Part shown: positions 17,320 through 27,335 of the stretch, piece after piece
Position numbering within the stretch: position 1 is the first letter of the stretch
How the letters are laid out: each line of letters begins with the position of its first letter
NCBI RefSeq assembly: GCF_042682915.1
Contig: NZ_JBHUIW010000011.1
Location: 62,001-126,000, forward strand
Direction of reading: 5' to 3'
Origin: Rhodoplanes azumiensis
Lineage (GTDB): Bacteria > Pseudomonadota > Alphaproteobacteria > Rhizobiales > Xanthobacteraceae
DNA length: 64,000 nucleotides
The notes under the pieces: model-generated
Told to the model about the DNA's origin: nothing
Databases searched by the model: none
Seen by the model: the letters and a program-made list of their open reading frames with translations, nothing else
Translations under genes and position numbers: made by a program

Positions 17320-18111
17320 ATGGCCGCATCGGTGCGTGTCGGCCTTCTGGTCACGTGCCTGGTCGACCTCGTGCGTCCGTCGGTCGGGTTCGCGGCGGCG
17401 CGGCTGCTCGACGACGCCGGCTGCACGGTCGAGGTGCCGGCGCAGACCTGCTGCGGCCAACCGGCGTTCAATTCAGGGGATCGCGCGACGGCGCGACGAC
17501 TCGCCGAGCAGGTGATCACGGCGTTCGAGCCGTTCGATTACGTGGTGGTGCCGTCCGGCTCCTGCTCCGGGCAGGTGCGACTGCACTACCCCGAGATCTT
17601 CCAGGGCGATCCCGCCTGGCAGCCGCGCGCCGACGCGATCGCCGCGAAGACGTTCGAGCTCACCCAGTTTCTGGTCGATGTCCGCGGCGTGTCGGGCGTC
17701 GCGGCACGCTTCTCCGGCCGCGCCACTTATCACGACTCCTGCTCGAGCCTGCGCGAGCTCGGCGTCCGGCTGCAGCCACGGAAGCTCTTGGGGAGCGTCG
17801 AGGGGCTCGATCTGATCGAGCTTTCCGACACCGAGGTCTGCTGCGGCTTCGGCGGCACCTTCTGCGTCAAGTACCCCGAGATCTCGGACCGCATGGTCGG
17901 CAAGAAGGCCGACGCCGTCGCGGCGACCGGGGCCGGCCTGCTGCTCGCCGGCGATCTCGGCTGCCTCCTCAACATCGCCGGCAAGCTGTCGCGCGACGGC
18001 CGCGGCGTCAGCGTCCGTCACGTCGCCGAGGTGCTGGCCGGTGAGGTCGACGTGCCGGCGATCGGCGTGGCGGCGCCGGTTCTCCCGTCGCCGACGGAGG
18101 CGAAGCCGTGA
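17320..18111 (+). CDS. lutA: L-lactate utilisation protein LutA (CCG-domain Fe-S oxidoreductase)
   Basis: A 263-residue Fe-S subunit of the LutABC (YkgEFG) complex, which oxidises L-lactate to pyruvate. Two CCG domains are seen: TCCGQPAFNSGD near residue 44, and VCCGFGGTFCVKYP near residue 175, with matching upstream Cys in the SGSCSGQ and YHDSCSSLRELG segments. The ATG at 17320 has GGAGGAG seven bases upstream. LutB follows after a 187-base gap with a repeat, then LutC. In this region it could handle lactate or a related 2-hydroxyacid made by the neighbouring dehydrogenases. Confidence 0.9.
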   Translation: MAASVRVGLLVTCLVDLVRPSVGFAAARLLDDAGCTVEVPAQTCCGQPAFNSGDRATARRLAEQVITAFEPFDYVVVPSGSCSGQVRLHYPEIFQGDPAWQPRADAIAAKTFELTQFLVDVRGVSGVAARFSGRATYHDSCSSLRELGVRLQPRKLLGSVEGLDLIELSDTEVCCGFGGTFCVKYPEISDRMVGKKADAVAATGAGLLLAGDLGCLLNIAGKLSRDGRGVSVRHVAEVLAGEVDVPAIGVAAPVLPSPTEAKP

Positions 18112-18149
18112 GCCGCGCTGTTTCCATTCGCAGGTCGTTTCGGGGCGCC

Positions 18150-18275
18150 GTACCCGGATCGGCGCTGTGCGCCGTCCGGGTACAGGCTCCGCGGCGAACC
18201 CGGAATCCAAACGGACGCGCCGAGCCCGGCGCCGGAGTCCGGATCGCCTCGCGGCGCGAGGCGCCCGGAATGACG
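18150..18275. repeat. Palindrome-rich intergenic element between lutA and lutB
   Basis: The 187-base gap carries GTACCCGGAT...GTCCGGGTAC as an imperfect hairpin at about 18150-18183, then ATCGCCTCGCGGCGCGAGGCG near 18243, and ends GGAATGACGAG. This is a Hyphomicrobiales-type mosaic repeat inserted inside an operon. The palindrome CGTGATCACG (18279-18288) follows just before lutB. Confidence 0.5.
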
Positions 18276-18298
18276 AGACGTGATCACGAGGACGTCCG

Positions 18299-19894
18299 AT
18301 GAGCCGCGCCGCGACGTCGGAAAAATTCGTCGCCAACGCCCGCCGGGCGCTCGCCGACGCGGACCTGCAGGGTGCGCTCGGCTTCGTCGAGACGACCTTC
18401 CCGGCGCGCCGGCGCGCCGTCGTCGAGGCGCTGCCCGAGTTCGACGCCCTGCGCGACTCCGCCCGCGACATCAAGGTCCACACGCTCGCTCATCTCGACC
18501 TCTATCTCGCGGCCTGGGAGGAGCGCGTCACGGCGCAGGGCGGACGGGTCCACTGGGCCGCGACCGCCGCGGACGCCAACGACATCGTGCTGAAGATCTG
18601 CCGCGACGCCGGCGCCCGCACCGTCACCAAGGGCAAGTCGATGGTGGGCGAGGAGATCGGCGTCAACGAGCATCTCGCCGCCGCCGGCATCGTGCCGGTC
18701 GAGACCGATCTCGGCGAGTACATCGTCCAGATCCGCGACGAGCTGCCCTCGCACATCATCATGCCGGCCGTGCATCTCAACCGGCATCAGATCGCCGCCG
18801 ACTTTCGCCGCGTCCACACGGGTCTGCCGAAGGACCGCGACCTGAGCACGGCCCAGTCGCTTCTCACCGAGGCGCGGGCGACGCTGCGCAAGACGTTCCT
18901 GGCCGCCGATGTCGGCATCACGGGCGCCAACTTCCTGATCGCCGAGACCGGCTCGTCCGTGATCGTCACCAACGAGGGCAACGGCGACCTCACCTGCACG
19001 CTGCCGCGTGTCCACATCGTGCTCGCCTCGATCGAGAAGGTGATCCCGACGCTGGAGGATCTGGCGCAGCTGCTGCGCGTGCTGGCGCGATCGGCGACTG
19101 CCCAGGAGATGTCGGTCTACACGACGATCACGACCGGCCCGCGGCGCGCCGACGATCCCGACGGGCCGCACGAGTATCACGTCGTCGTGCTCGACAACGG
19201 CCGCTCGGCCATGCTGGCCGGCGAGTTCCGCGACATGCTCCGCTGCATCCGCTGCGGCGCCTGCATGAACCACTGCCCGGTTTATCACGCGGTCGGCGGC
19301 CACGCCTACGGCTTCGTCTATCCGGGGCCGATGGGTGCCGTGCTGACACCGAGCCTGCTCGGTGTCGACCGCGCCGGCGATCTGCCGAACGCCTCGACCT
19401 TCTGCGGTCGCTGCGAGCAGGTGTGCCCGGTCAAGATCCCGTTGCCGCGGCTGATGCGTCACTGGCGCGACCGGGATTTCGCGCGATCGCCGGCGTCCAT
19501 CTCGCGCGCCGGTCTCGCGCTGTGGGGCTTCTTCGCCGCGCGGCCCCGGCTCTATCGCGTCACCACGGGACTCGGCACGCGGCTGCTCGCCCGGCTCGGC
19601 CGCGCCCGCGGACATTTTCGCTGGCTGCCGCTCGCCGGCGGCTTCACGGCGACCCGCGATATCGCCGCCCCGCAGGGCGCGACGTTCCAGCAGCAGTGGC
19701 GCGCGCGCGCCGGGCGCCGCTCCGATCGGCTACGGACCGTGCCGTCCGGCAATCCGCACGGTCGCGGCAGCGAGCCGCAAATCGCCGAGCCGCAAGTCGC
19801 CGATTCGCAAGTCGCCGAGACCGCGCCGGCGGAGCCGGCATCCGGCCGGCCGCGACCGCGTATCGTCGCCTCCGGACCGGAGGCGCGGCCGTGA
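18299..19894 (+). CDS. lutB: L-lactate utilisation protein LutB (LUD domain plus 2x[4Fe-4S])
   Basis: A 531-residue Fe-S protein of the LutABC lactate oxidase. The N-terminal LUD domain (about 50-300) contains TVTKGKSMVGEEIGVNEHL and GANFLIAETGSSVIVTNEGN, the family signatures. Two ferredoxin clusters follow: CIRCGACMNHCPVY near residue 317, and CGRCEQVCPVKIPLP near residue 368. The last 60 residues are unusual: a linker with a 5-residue repeat (QIAEP, QVADS, QVAET) encoded by 15-bp direct repeats at about 19771-19815, then a Pro/Arg-rich end. The stop overlaps the lutC start by four bases. Confidence 0.9.
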   Translation: MSRAATSEKFVANARRALADADLQGALGFVETTFPARRRAVVEALPEFDALRDSARDIKVHTLAHLDLYLAAWEERVTAQGGRVHWAATAADANDIVLKICRDAGARTVTKGKSMVGEEIGVNEHLAAAGIVPVETDLGEYIVQIRDELPSHIIMPAVHLNRHQIAADFRRVHTGLPKDRDLSTAQSLLTEARATLRKTFLAADVGITGANFLIAETGSSVIVTNEGNGDLTCTLPRVHIVLASIEKVIPTLEDLAQLLRVLARSATAQEMSVYTTITTGPRRADDPDGPHEYHVVVLDNGRSAMLAGEFRDMLRCIRCGACMNHCPVYHAVGGHAYGFVYPGPMGAVLTPSLLGVDRAGDLPNASTFCGRCEQVCPVKIPLPRLMRHWRDRDFARSPASISRAGLALWGFFAARPRLYRVTTGLGTRLLARLGRARGHFRWLPLAGGFTATRDIAAPQGATFQQQWRARAGRRSDRLRTVPSGNPHGRGSEPQIAEPQVADSQVAETAPAEPASGRPRPRIVASGPEARP

Positions 19895-20580
19895 GCGGAC
19901 GTGATCACGTCCTCGGCGGCGTCCGCCGCGCGCTCGGCGTCACGGGCGAGGAGCCGTCACGCCGGAAGATCGTCGCCGACCGTCTCGCCGATCATCCGCG
20001 CGGCGTCATCCCGGCGCGCGGCCAGCTCCTTCCGGCGGCGCGCCTCGCACTGTTCCAGAAGCGCGTCGAGCTCGCCGCCGGCACGGTGGTGCGGGTGGCC
20101 GGCGCCGATGCGGTACCGGCCGCCGTCGCCGATTATCTCGCCGCTGCCGATCTGCCGCGGGCGATCCGCCACGGTGCCGACGCGCGGCTCGCAGCATTGC
20201 CCTGGGCGAGGGTGCCGGATCTCGCCGTGACGGTCGGCGCGTCCGCGGGCGACGACCTCGTCGGCGTGTCGCACGCCCATGCGGCGGTCGCCGAGACCGG
20301 CACACTGGTGCTTCTCTCCGGCCCCGACAACCCGACCACACTGAACTTCCTGCCGGACCATCACCTCGTCGTCGTCGACGCCGCGACCGTCGCGGGCGAC
20401 CTCGAGACCGTGCTGGCCGGGCTGCGGGAGACCCGCGGGGCAGGGGGATGGCCCGGCGGGTTGCCGCGCAGCGTGCACCTCGTCACCGGGCCGTCGCGCA
20501 CCGCCGACATCGAGCAGACCCTGATCCTCGGCGCCCACGGCCCGCGCCGCCTGCACGTGGTCCTGGTCGGCGACGTCTGA
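19891..20580 (+). CDS. lutC: L-lactate utilisation protein LutC (LUD domain)
   Basis: A 229-residue LUD-domain protein completing the LutABC operon. The GTG start at 19891 overlaps the lutB stop (GTGA). Family segments are VSHAHAAVAETGTLVLLSG, PTTLNFLPDHHLVVVDAATV and the C-terminal VHLVTGPSRTADIEQTLILGAHGPRRLHVVLV. Length matches LutC. A perfect 16-bp palindrome, GGACGTGATCACGTCC, spans 19897-19912 inside the first codons; a related CGTGATCACG lies just before lutB. Confidence 0.9.
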   Translation: MSGRDHVLGGVRRALGVTGEEPSRRKIVADRLADHPRGVIPARGQLLPAARLALFQKRVELAAGTVVRVAGADAVPAAVADYLAAADLPRAIRHGADARLAALPWARVPDLAVTVGASAGDDLVGVSHAHAAVAETGTLVLLSGPDNPTTLNFLPDHHLVVVDAATVAGDLETVLAGLRETRGAGGWPGGLPRSVHLVTGPSRTADIEQTLILGAHGPRRLHVVLVGDV

Positions 20581-20671
20581 CCCGTCGCGCCGCACCATGA
20601 AACCACGCGGGCGGCCCGGCGTTGTCGTGCCGTCGCGGCGCGTGTCCGCCTTCGTTTCCAAGGAGAGTCCG

Positions 20672-20854
20672 ATGTCCGACGCCAAGAAGAAGCATGTCGT
20701 CGATCCCGCGCGGCGCCCGAATCCGCCGCTCGGCAAGTCGAAGGAGGCGCTGGACAAGACGCTCGACGAGGCGCTGGAGGAGAGCTTTCCGGGCTCCGAC
20801 CCGGTCTCGATCGCCCAGCCGGCCCCCAGTCCGCAGGACAAGGACGCGGATTAG
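20672..20854 (+). CDS. Small conserved alphaproteobacterial protein with FPGSDPVS motif
   Basis: A 60-residue hydrophilic protein starting at an ATG with AAGGAG upstream. After a basic N terminus (MSDAKKKHVVDPARRP) comes an acidic amphipathic helix (LDKTLDEALEESF) and the motif FPGSDPVSIAQP. Small proteins with the ALEESFPGSDP motif are common and unnamed in Hyphomicrobiales. No membrane segment or catalytic residue is seen. It sits 130 bases before glmM and may be transcribed separately. Confidence 0.7.
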   Translation: MSDAKKKHVVDPARRPNPPLGKSKEALDKTLDEALEESFPGSDPVSIAQPAPSPQDKDAD

Positions 20855-20984
20855 GAGCCGGGCGGCTAGCCCGTTCACGATAAGATAATTTTCTTAAAGC
20901 GCGGTCCGCCCCGAGGCCGTAATATGCGCCCGACCCGGCCGCGCGTTTTCCGCGCGGCCGCACGATTCTACGACCGGGGGGCAT

Positions 20985-22340
<1,356 letters not shown>

Positions 22341-22570
22341 GGCTCGGCGCGCCGATCTGCCGACCTGTCCCCTGTGTCGTCGGGGGCCGAACCGGCGCCC
22401 CTGTGGCCGGTCCTGGCCCCCTCCACGGCAGCCTCGCCGGGAGCGGGCAAGGACCGAGCCGGTCCCTCGGACCGAGCATGGCGTGCCGTGTCCGGGGCGC
22501 GCAGCCACGCGCCGGGGCGTTCCCTGACGGCAACGTCGTCGCTCGGAGCGGTCGTCTTACGGACAGGATG

Positions 22571-22855
22571 TCACTCGAAGATGCGGTCGCCCTGCAGGTC
22601 GACGATCTGGCGGGCCTTGGCGAGCGTGAAGCTCGTCGCGTCGTCGAGTGCGGCGTGGCTGTCGGCGCGGATGAAGCGGTGCTCCTTGCGAACCCCGCCG
22701 ATCTCCTTCTCGATCACGCCGGCGGTCTGGTACTGGCCGTTGTTCGGGAACGGCTCGGCCCGGATCGTGTACCCCTTGTACTCGACCGCCTCGCTGCGTG
22801 GGACAGTCGCGGGCGCGGACGGGCGCCCGCCGAACAGGGATTTCCAGAACGACAT
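22571..22855 (-). CDS. HlyU family protein
   Basis: A 94-residue member of the HlyU family (PF10115). The N terminus MSFWKSLFGG is the family's usual start. The core is EAVEYKGYTIRAEPFPNNGQ, then VIEKEIGG and HRFIRADSHAALDDA, ending KARQIVDLQGDRIF. The family was named for a Vibrio haemolysin regulator, but alphaproteobacterial members are small orphans of unclear role. A GTG at 22864 could add three residues. It converges on glmM. Confidence 0.82.
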   Translation of the reverse strand: MSFWKSLFGGRPSAPATVPRSEAVEYKGYTIRAEPFPNNGQYQTAGVIEKEIGGVRKEHRFIRADSHAALDDATSFTLAKARQIVDLQGDRIFE

Positions 22856-22967
22856 CGCGATCACCGGAGCAGAAACACCGACACGACCTTAGCCCGCGGA
22901 CGGTGCCGCGGCAAACCGCGCCGCACGGCGCGGCCGTGGCGGGCGTCGGCGACCGGGCGGGGCCGCG

Positions 22968-23052
22968 TCAGTGGGTGCGCCGGGTCAGTGGGTGCGCCGG
23001 GTCAGCGGGTGCGCCGCGTCAGTGTGCGCGCCGCGTCAGTGCGCGCGCCGAG
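22968..23052. repeat. Five tandem copies of a 17-bp repeat
   Basis: Five head-to-tail 17-bp units with starts at 22968, 22985, 23002, 23019 and 23036. The unit is TCAGTGGGTGCGCCGGG; the first two are identical and later copies drift (GTGTGCGCGCC, GTGCGCGCGCC). Each unit carries TCA, which is TGA on the minus strand. The last unit supplies the stop codon and final codons of the membrane-protein gene at 23036, so the repeat appears to have grown outward from the gene end. Confidence 0.85.
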
Positions 23053-23281
23053 TCCTGGCCTCGATCTCGAGCTGCTCGGCACGCCCCGTCGCGTTGCGCA
23101 GCGAGCCGTCCATGGCAAGAATCACGGCGAGCCAGGCGGTCACGAAGTTGGTGAAGAACAGCGCCAGGAACGTGATCAGGCCGGCCGTCACCGAGACGTA
23201 CATCTCGACATAGTAGCTGATGCCGGCGGCGATCGCGGCGCCGATCAGGACGAACACGACATACAGGACCAGCGCCTTCAT
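23036..23281 (-). CDS. Small inner-membrane protein, two transmembrane helices
   Basis: An 81-residue protein I do not recognise. Two hydrophobic helices are clear: VLYVVFVLIGAAIAAGISYYV (residues 4-24, described in full only by these ends) and GLITFLALFFTNFVTAWLAV (34-53). A charged tail with ATGRAEQLEIEARTRRAH follows. The ATG at 23281 has GGAGACC upstream. Its stop codon lies in the last unit of a 17-bp tandem repeat. No partner gene is evident; the two-component operon downstream on the same strand is 225 bases away... its own function is unknown. Confidence 0.65.
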   Translation of the reverse strand: MKALVLYVVFVLIGAAIAAGISYYVEMYVSVTAGLITFLALFFTNFVTAWLAVILAMDGSLRNATGRAEQLEIEARTRRAH

Positions 23282-23506
23282 GGACGGTCTCCGGGCAGGA
23301 TCGAGGACGAGCGTTCGGGGGCGGAACGGGGATGCCAGAACCGGCCGGGCAGCACGGCGGCAGCCGGGTCCGAGCTTACACGGGGCTTACGTCTGCCTCA
23401 ACGGCAAACCCGATCGCAAGCGTGCCGCGGCACAGCCATGCATGCGGCGGTGCGGCAGAAAAAGCCGGCTTCTGCCGCAGCGCAGCGCGACCCCGGCACG
23501 CCCGGC

Positions 23507-24553
23507 TCACACCGCGAACTCGAGGCTGACACAGCAGCCGGCGGCTGCCCCGGCCGGCGCCGGATAGACGACCTCGGAGCCGAGCCCGCGCGCCATCGCG
23601 GCGACGATGCGGCTGCCCATGCCGGTGCCCTTGGCCGGCCCCTCGCCGCGCCAGCCGACGCCGTCGTCCTCGACCCGCAGCGCCGCCCGGCCGTCGTCGA
23701 GCGCATCGACGCGCACCCGGATCTCGCCGCCGCGATCAACCGGATAGGCATACTTGAAGGCGTTGGTGACCAGCTCGGTCACGATCACGCCGATCGACAC
23801 CGCCTTGTCGGTCGGCACCCGCAGCGGCGCGGCGGCGAGCCGGACCGTGGCGGCGTGACCGGACGCCTTCATGGTCGCCTCGAGGTCGCCGAGCAGGGCG
23901 CCGAGATACTCGGAAATCTCCACCGAGCGGACGTCGCCGGACGTGTACAGGCGGCGATGCACGCCGGCGATCGCCATGATGCGGGCCTGCATCTCGCGCA
24001 GCGCCGCCTGGGCGGCCGGATCGCTGATCTCCTTGGCCTGCATGTGGACGAGGGCGGCGACCAGCGCGAGCGAGTTGGCGACGCGGTGGTTGACCTCGTG
24101 CAGCAGCACCTCGGCACGCTCCTTGGCCTCACGCATCTCGCGCTCGGCGCGGTCGCGCGCGGCGGCGAGCCGGGCCTTCTCCAGCGCCTGGTCGATGGCG
24201 CTCTCGAGCAGGGCCATGAACTCCTCGCCGACGCTTTTCGAGACGTAGTCGGCGGCGCCGGCCTTGAGGGCCGCGACCGCGACCGAGGTCTCGCCTGAGG
24301 CCGTGACATAGACGACGGGGGGCGCCGCCGGCAGCTCCTTCAGCTGGGCCAGCATGTCGAGCCCGGTGCCGGTCGGCAGGAAGTGGTCGAGCACGATCAC
24401 CTGGATGCCGCCGCGCGCGAGCCGCGTGAAGCCTTCCTCGGCGGTGGTCACCCGCTCGACCGCGTAGCCGCGCCGGCCGAGCGCCTTCTGCACCAGGCGC
24501 GCGAGGCCGGGATCGTCGTCGACATGCAGCACCGTGACGGGCGAGTTGGGCAT
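23507..24553 (-). CDS. Response regulator-HWE/HisKA_2 hybrid histidine kinase
   Basis: A 348-residue cytoplasmic hybrid. The receiver domain (1-125) has the acidic pocket VDDDP and the phospho-Asp in VIVLDHFLP, with T in VYVTASGE and K in YVSKSV. A coiled helix (125-155) leads to a HisKA_2-type H box, HEVNHRVANSLALVAAL (about 153-169), and the ATPase N box VIVTELVTNAFKYAYP and G boxes DDGVGW and GTGMGSRIV. It is the last gene of a three-gene operon with the receiver-only protein and the CHASE3 kinase. Such kinases in alphaproteobacteria often feed general stress or light responses. Confidence 0.87.
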   Translation of the reverse strand: MPNSPVTVLHVDDDPGLARLVQKALGRRGYAVERVTTAEEGFTRLARGGIQVIVLDHFLPTGTGLDMLAQLKELPAAPPVVYVTASGETSVAVAALKAGAADYVSKSVGEEFMALLESAIDQALEKARLAAARDRAEREMREAKERAEVLLHEVNHRVANSLALVAALVHMQAKEISDPAAQAALREMQARIMAIAGVHRRLYTSGDVRSVEISEYLGALLGDLEATMKASGHAATVRLAAAPLRVPTDKAVSIGVIVTELVTNAFKYAYPVDRGGEIRVRVDALDDGRAALRVEDDGVGWRGEGPAKGTGMGSRIVAAMARGLGSEVVYPAPAGAAAGCCVSLEFAV

Positions 24554-24556
24554 GGA

Positions 24557-25003
24557 TCAGTCGGTTTCCGGAACCTGCATCACGGCGAAGAAGAGGCCGA
24601 GTTGGCGGATCGCGTTGGCGAAGCCGTCGTAGTTGACGGGCTTGGTGATGTACACGTTGGCGCCGAGGTCGTAGCAGCGCTGAATTTCTCGCGCGTCGTC
24701 CGTGGTGGTGAGAACCACGACGGGCGAGCGCCGCGTGTGCGGGTTGGACTTCAGTCGCTCCAGGATGTCGATGCCGGTCATGTCCGGCAGGTTGAGGTCG
24801 AGCAGCACGAGGAGCTGACGCCCGGCGCTGACCTCCCCCGAGCCGTCCGGCCCGAGCAGGAAGTCGAGCGCGTCGGTGCCGTTGGTGAACGGCAGGATCT
24901 CGTTGTTGACGCCGGCGCGCCGGATGTTCTTCTCGATGAGGCGGGCATGCCCCTCGTCGTCCTCGATCATCACGATCCGGACCGGCCTCGCGTTCTGGTT
25001 CAC
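24557..25003 (-). CDS. Single-domain response regulator (Rcp1-like)
   Basis: A 148-residue receiver-only protein with no output domain. Acidic residues are in IVMIEDDEGHARLIEKN, the phospho-Asp in LLDLNLPDMTGIDIL (near residue 69), the conserved Thr in VVLTTTDD, and the Lys in YITKPVNYDGF. The sequence type matches the Rcp1/CheY-like regulators paired with phytochrome and CHASE3 kinases. Its GTG start overlaps the stop of the kinase gene by four bases. It probably accepts phosphate from that kinase and passes it on or works by protein binding. Confidence 0.9.
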   Translation of the reverse strand: MNQNARPVRIVMIEDDEGHARLIEKNIRRAGVNNEILPFTNGTDALDFLLGPDGSGEVSAGRQLLVLLDLNLPDMTGIDILERLKSNPHTRRSPVVVLTTTDDAREIQRCYDLGANVYITKPVNYDGFANAIRQLGLFFAVMQVPETD

Positions 25004-26505
25004 GTCCGTTCACTCCCGACGGCACGCGCGACCTGGCGGAGGTCGCGCGGCAGGTTGATCTTCATAGTGGTGCCGCGCCCGACCTCGGAGGCGAGCGTGA
25101 TGTCGCCGCCGAGATTGCGCACCATGGCGCGGACATGGGCGAGGCCGATGCCCTCGCCGGGCTGATCCTGTGCGCCGGAGCGGCGGAACAGATCGAACAC
25201 GCGCTCGTGGTCTTGAGGCGCGATGCCGCGGCCGTTGTCCTCGACCTCGACGACGATGCGTTGGCCCGGTTCCGGCGTCGCCCGGATTCGGATGTGGATC
25301 GGGCGGTCGGGGCTGCGATACTTGACGGCGTTGTCGAGCAGGTTGCCGAACACCTGCTCGAGCGCCAGCCGGTCGGAGACCACGGACGGCAGGCCGGGCG
25401 ACAGCGTCACCTCGCCGCCGGCCTCGACGACCTGATGGCGGATGCTCTCCGCCGCGGTCTCCAGCAGTGCACCGAGCTCGATGCGTTCCGGCCGCAGCGT
25501 GCGGCGTCCCTCGCGGGAGAGCTTCAGGATGGCGTTGATCAGCCCGTCCATCTTGCGGGTCGAGGAGCGGATGAAGCCGAGCGCCTCCGGCGCGTCCTCG
25601 GTCGCCGCGATCCGCGCCTCGGCGGCGACCGGGTCGTCGTCGGGTACGCCGGTCTTCTCGATCCAGCCGCGGATGGCGCCGAGGCTCCCCTCCAGCTCGC
25701 TGGTGAAGCCCATGATGTTGACGAGCGGCGCCCGCAGGTCGTGGGTGACGATGTAGGCGAATCGCTGGATCTCGTCGTTGGCGCGGCCGAGATCGGCGGT
25801 GCGCTCGGCGACCCGCTGCTCCAGGCTGGCGTTGAGAGCCCGCACCTCCTCCTGCGCCGCGACGAGCTGGCGCGTGTAGGCGATCGCCATCCAGGCGGCG
25901 CCGCCGACCACGGCGACGATGGCGAGGGCGCCCAGGATGGTGATCCAGTACAGGGTCGAGATGGTCTTGGACTGGTGGGACACGGCCTCCGCGATGCGCC
26001 CCTCGGCGTCGCCGATGAGCATCGCGAGGATGGCGCGCGCCTCGTCCATCAGCTCGCGGCCGCGGTCGGTCCGCACGATGGCGACCGCCTCGTCGCGGCG
26101 GCCGGCGCGCACCAGATCGATGGTCTCCTCCATCTCCGTGAGCTTGGCCGAGACGATCTCGGACAGGCGGGCGATCGGTGCCGCGACCGTCGGTTCGGAA
26201 GCGAGACGCCGACGCACCAGGTCGATCTGGTCGACGAGGCCGCGGCGCGCCCGCTCGTAAGGGCCGAGATAGGGATCGTCGGTGGTGAGCAGATAGCCGC
26301 GTTGTCCGGTCTCGGCGTCCTGCATCAGGCTGCGCAGGTCGGCGAGCGCGGCGCGCTGCTGGCGCACCTTGACCGACAGGTCGGAATAGACGCGCGTGTC
26401 GGCCACCAGCCACAGCGTGGTGACCACGATGGCGAGCAGCGCCGCCAGCCCGACCAGCAAGGCGGCGACGGTCGAGCGGATCAGGGCGAGCTTCGAGATC
26501 GGCAT
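25000..26505 (-). CDS. CHASE3-domain sensor histidine kinase
   Basis: A 501-residue membrane kinase. It has an N-terminal transmembrane helix (about 8-35), an extracellular CHASE3 sensor (about 36-180) with DLRSLMQDAETGQRGYLLTTD, and a second helix (about 185-210). A coiled-coil with LEQRVAERTADLGRANDE precedes HisKA (H box RFAYIVTHDLRAPLVNIMGF) and HATPase_c (N box FGNLLDNAVKYRSP, G boxes VEDNGRGIA and GEGIGLAHV). The start ATG at 26505 gives MPISKLALIR; an upstream TTG at 26544 is less likely. It is the first gene of the operon. Confidence 0.9.
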   Translation of the reverse strand: MPISKLALIRSTVAALLVGLAALLAIVVTTLWLVADTRVYSDLSVKVRQQRAALADLRSLMQDAETGQRGYLLTTDDPYLGPYERARRGLVDQIDLVRRRLASEPTVAAPIARLSEIVSAKLTEMEETIDLVRAGRRDEAVAIVRTDRGRELMDEARAILAMLIGDAEGRIAEAVSHQSKTISTLYWITILGALAIVAVVGGAAWMAIAYTRQLVAAQEEVRALNASLEQRVAERTADLGRANDEIQRFAYIVTHDLRAPLVNIMGFTSELEGSLGAIRGWIEKTGVPDDDPVAAEARIAATEDAPEALGFIRSSTRKMDGLINAILKLSREGRRTLRPERIELGALLETAAESIRHQVVEAGGEVTLSPGLPSVVSDRLALEQVFGNLLDNAVKYRSPDRPIHIRIRATPEPGQRIVVEVEDNGRGIAPQDHERVFDLFRRSGAQDQPGEGIGLAHVRAMVRNLGGDITLASEVGRGTTMKINLPRDLRQVARAVGSERT

Positions 26506-26657
26506 GCGGGAGTTTTCGGCCGTCCGGCGCCGCCGAGACGGCAATCCGGCTCATATAGGGTGCTCTCCGCGGCTCGCCAGCCCGCGCCGGCAAAGGTCCG
26601 GCGCCGCGCCGGATTCGCCTGCGTGACGAGCACGTTAACGCTATCCATGTACCGCCG

Positions 26658-27266
26658 TCAGAGGAGCGGGAGGTCGCGCAGCCGCAGATCGAGCGTCGGG
26701 GCGAAGCCGAGCCGCAGCGGCTCGTCCGGGTCGACCGTGACCTTCTCGCGAAACCCCTCCGGTTCGGGGCTGGGGTGGACGTGGGCGACGAGCCCGTCGG
26801 TCTCGATGACCCAGACCTCCCGAATTCCGAACGCCGCATAGAGTCGGGCCTTGCGACCGAGGTCGTAGACGAGGCGCGAGTCCGATATCTCGACGGCGGC
26901 CAACGCCGTCTCGGCCGAGAGATTTTCCAGCCCGTCGGCGCGGCGGAAGAAGACGAAGTCCGGCTCCAGGAACGTGTCGGGATCGAGCCGGAAGGTGGTC
27001 TCCTGAGCGACAGCGAGATCCTCGGGCAGGCGCGGCACCCAATACAATGCGAGATCGACCTTGATCCGCTCGTGGCGGAGCCCCTTCGGCGACATCGGCA
27101 CCACCTCCCCGCCGATCAGCTCGAAGCGCTCGTCCTCGGCGATGACGCCGGCCTTCACCATCGCCTCGATCTCGGCGACGCTCCAGCGCCGGCGCATCAG
27201 GCCTTCGGCGGCCTGCGTCGTCAGGGGCGGATCGGGGGGGCGGAGAACCTCGTTCATGAGGACCAT
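26658..27266 (-). CDS. Uma2 family endonuclease-like protein (DUF820)
   Basis: A protein of about 202 residues of the Uma2/DUF820 family, a PD-(D/E)xK restriction-like fold common in bacteria and of unclear role. Visible are WSVAEIEAMVKAGVIAEDERFELIGGEVVPMSP, EPDFVFFRR with the first acidic residue, AAVEISDSRLVYDLGRKARLYAAFGIREVWVIE with the second acidic residue and Lys, and a final C-terminal LRLRDLPLL. Two close starts, 27266 and 27257, lack a clear ribosome site. The family is often spread by transfer and in multiple copies. Confidence 0.8.
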   Translation of the reverse strand: MVLMNEVLRPPDPPLTTQAAEGLMRRRWSVAEIEAMVKAGVIAEDERFELIGGEVVPMSPKGLRHERIKVDLALYWVPRLPEDLAVAQETTFRLDPDTFLEPDFVFFRRADGLENLSAETALAAVEISDSRLVYDLGRKARLYAAFGIREVWVIETDGLVAHVHPSPEPEGFREKVTVDPDEPLRLGFAPTLDLRLRDLPLL

Positions 27267-27335
27267 GCTGGCACGACGGGCGTCGGCCCGGAACGTCGCG
27301 CGCCACGCGCCGGCCACGGTGCCGCATCGCAGGCC

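Noticed and set aside
22968..23052. Tandem repeat as a CRISPR array
   Set aside because: Units are directly adjacent with no spacers, and no cas genes are present.
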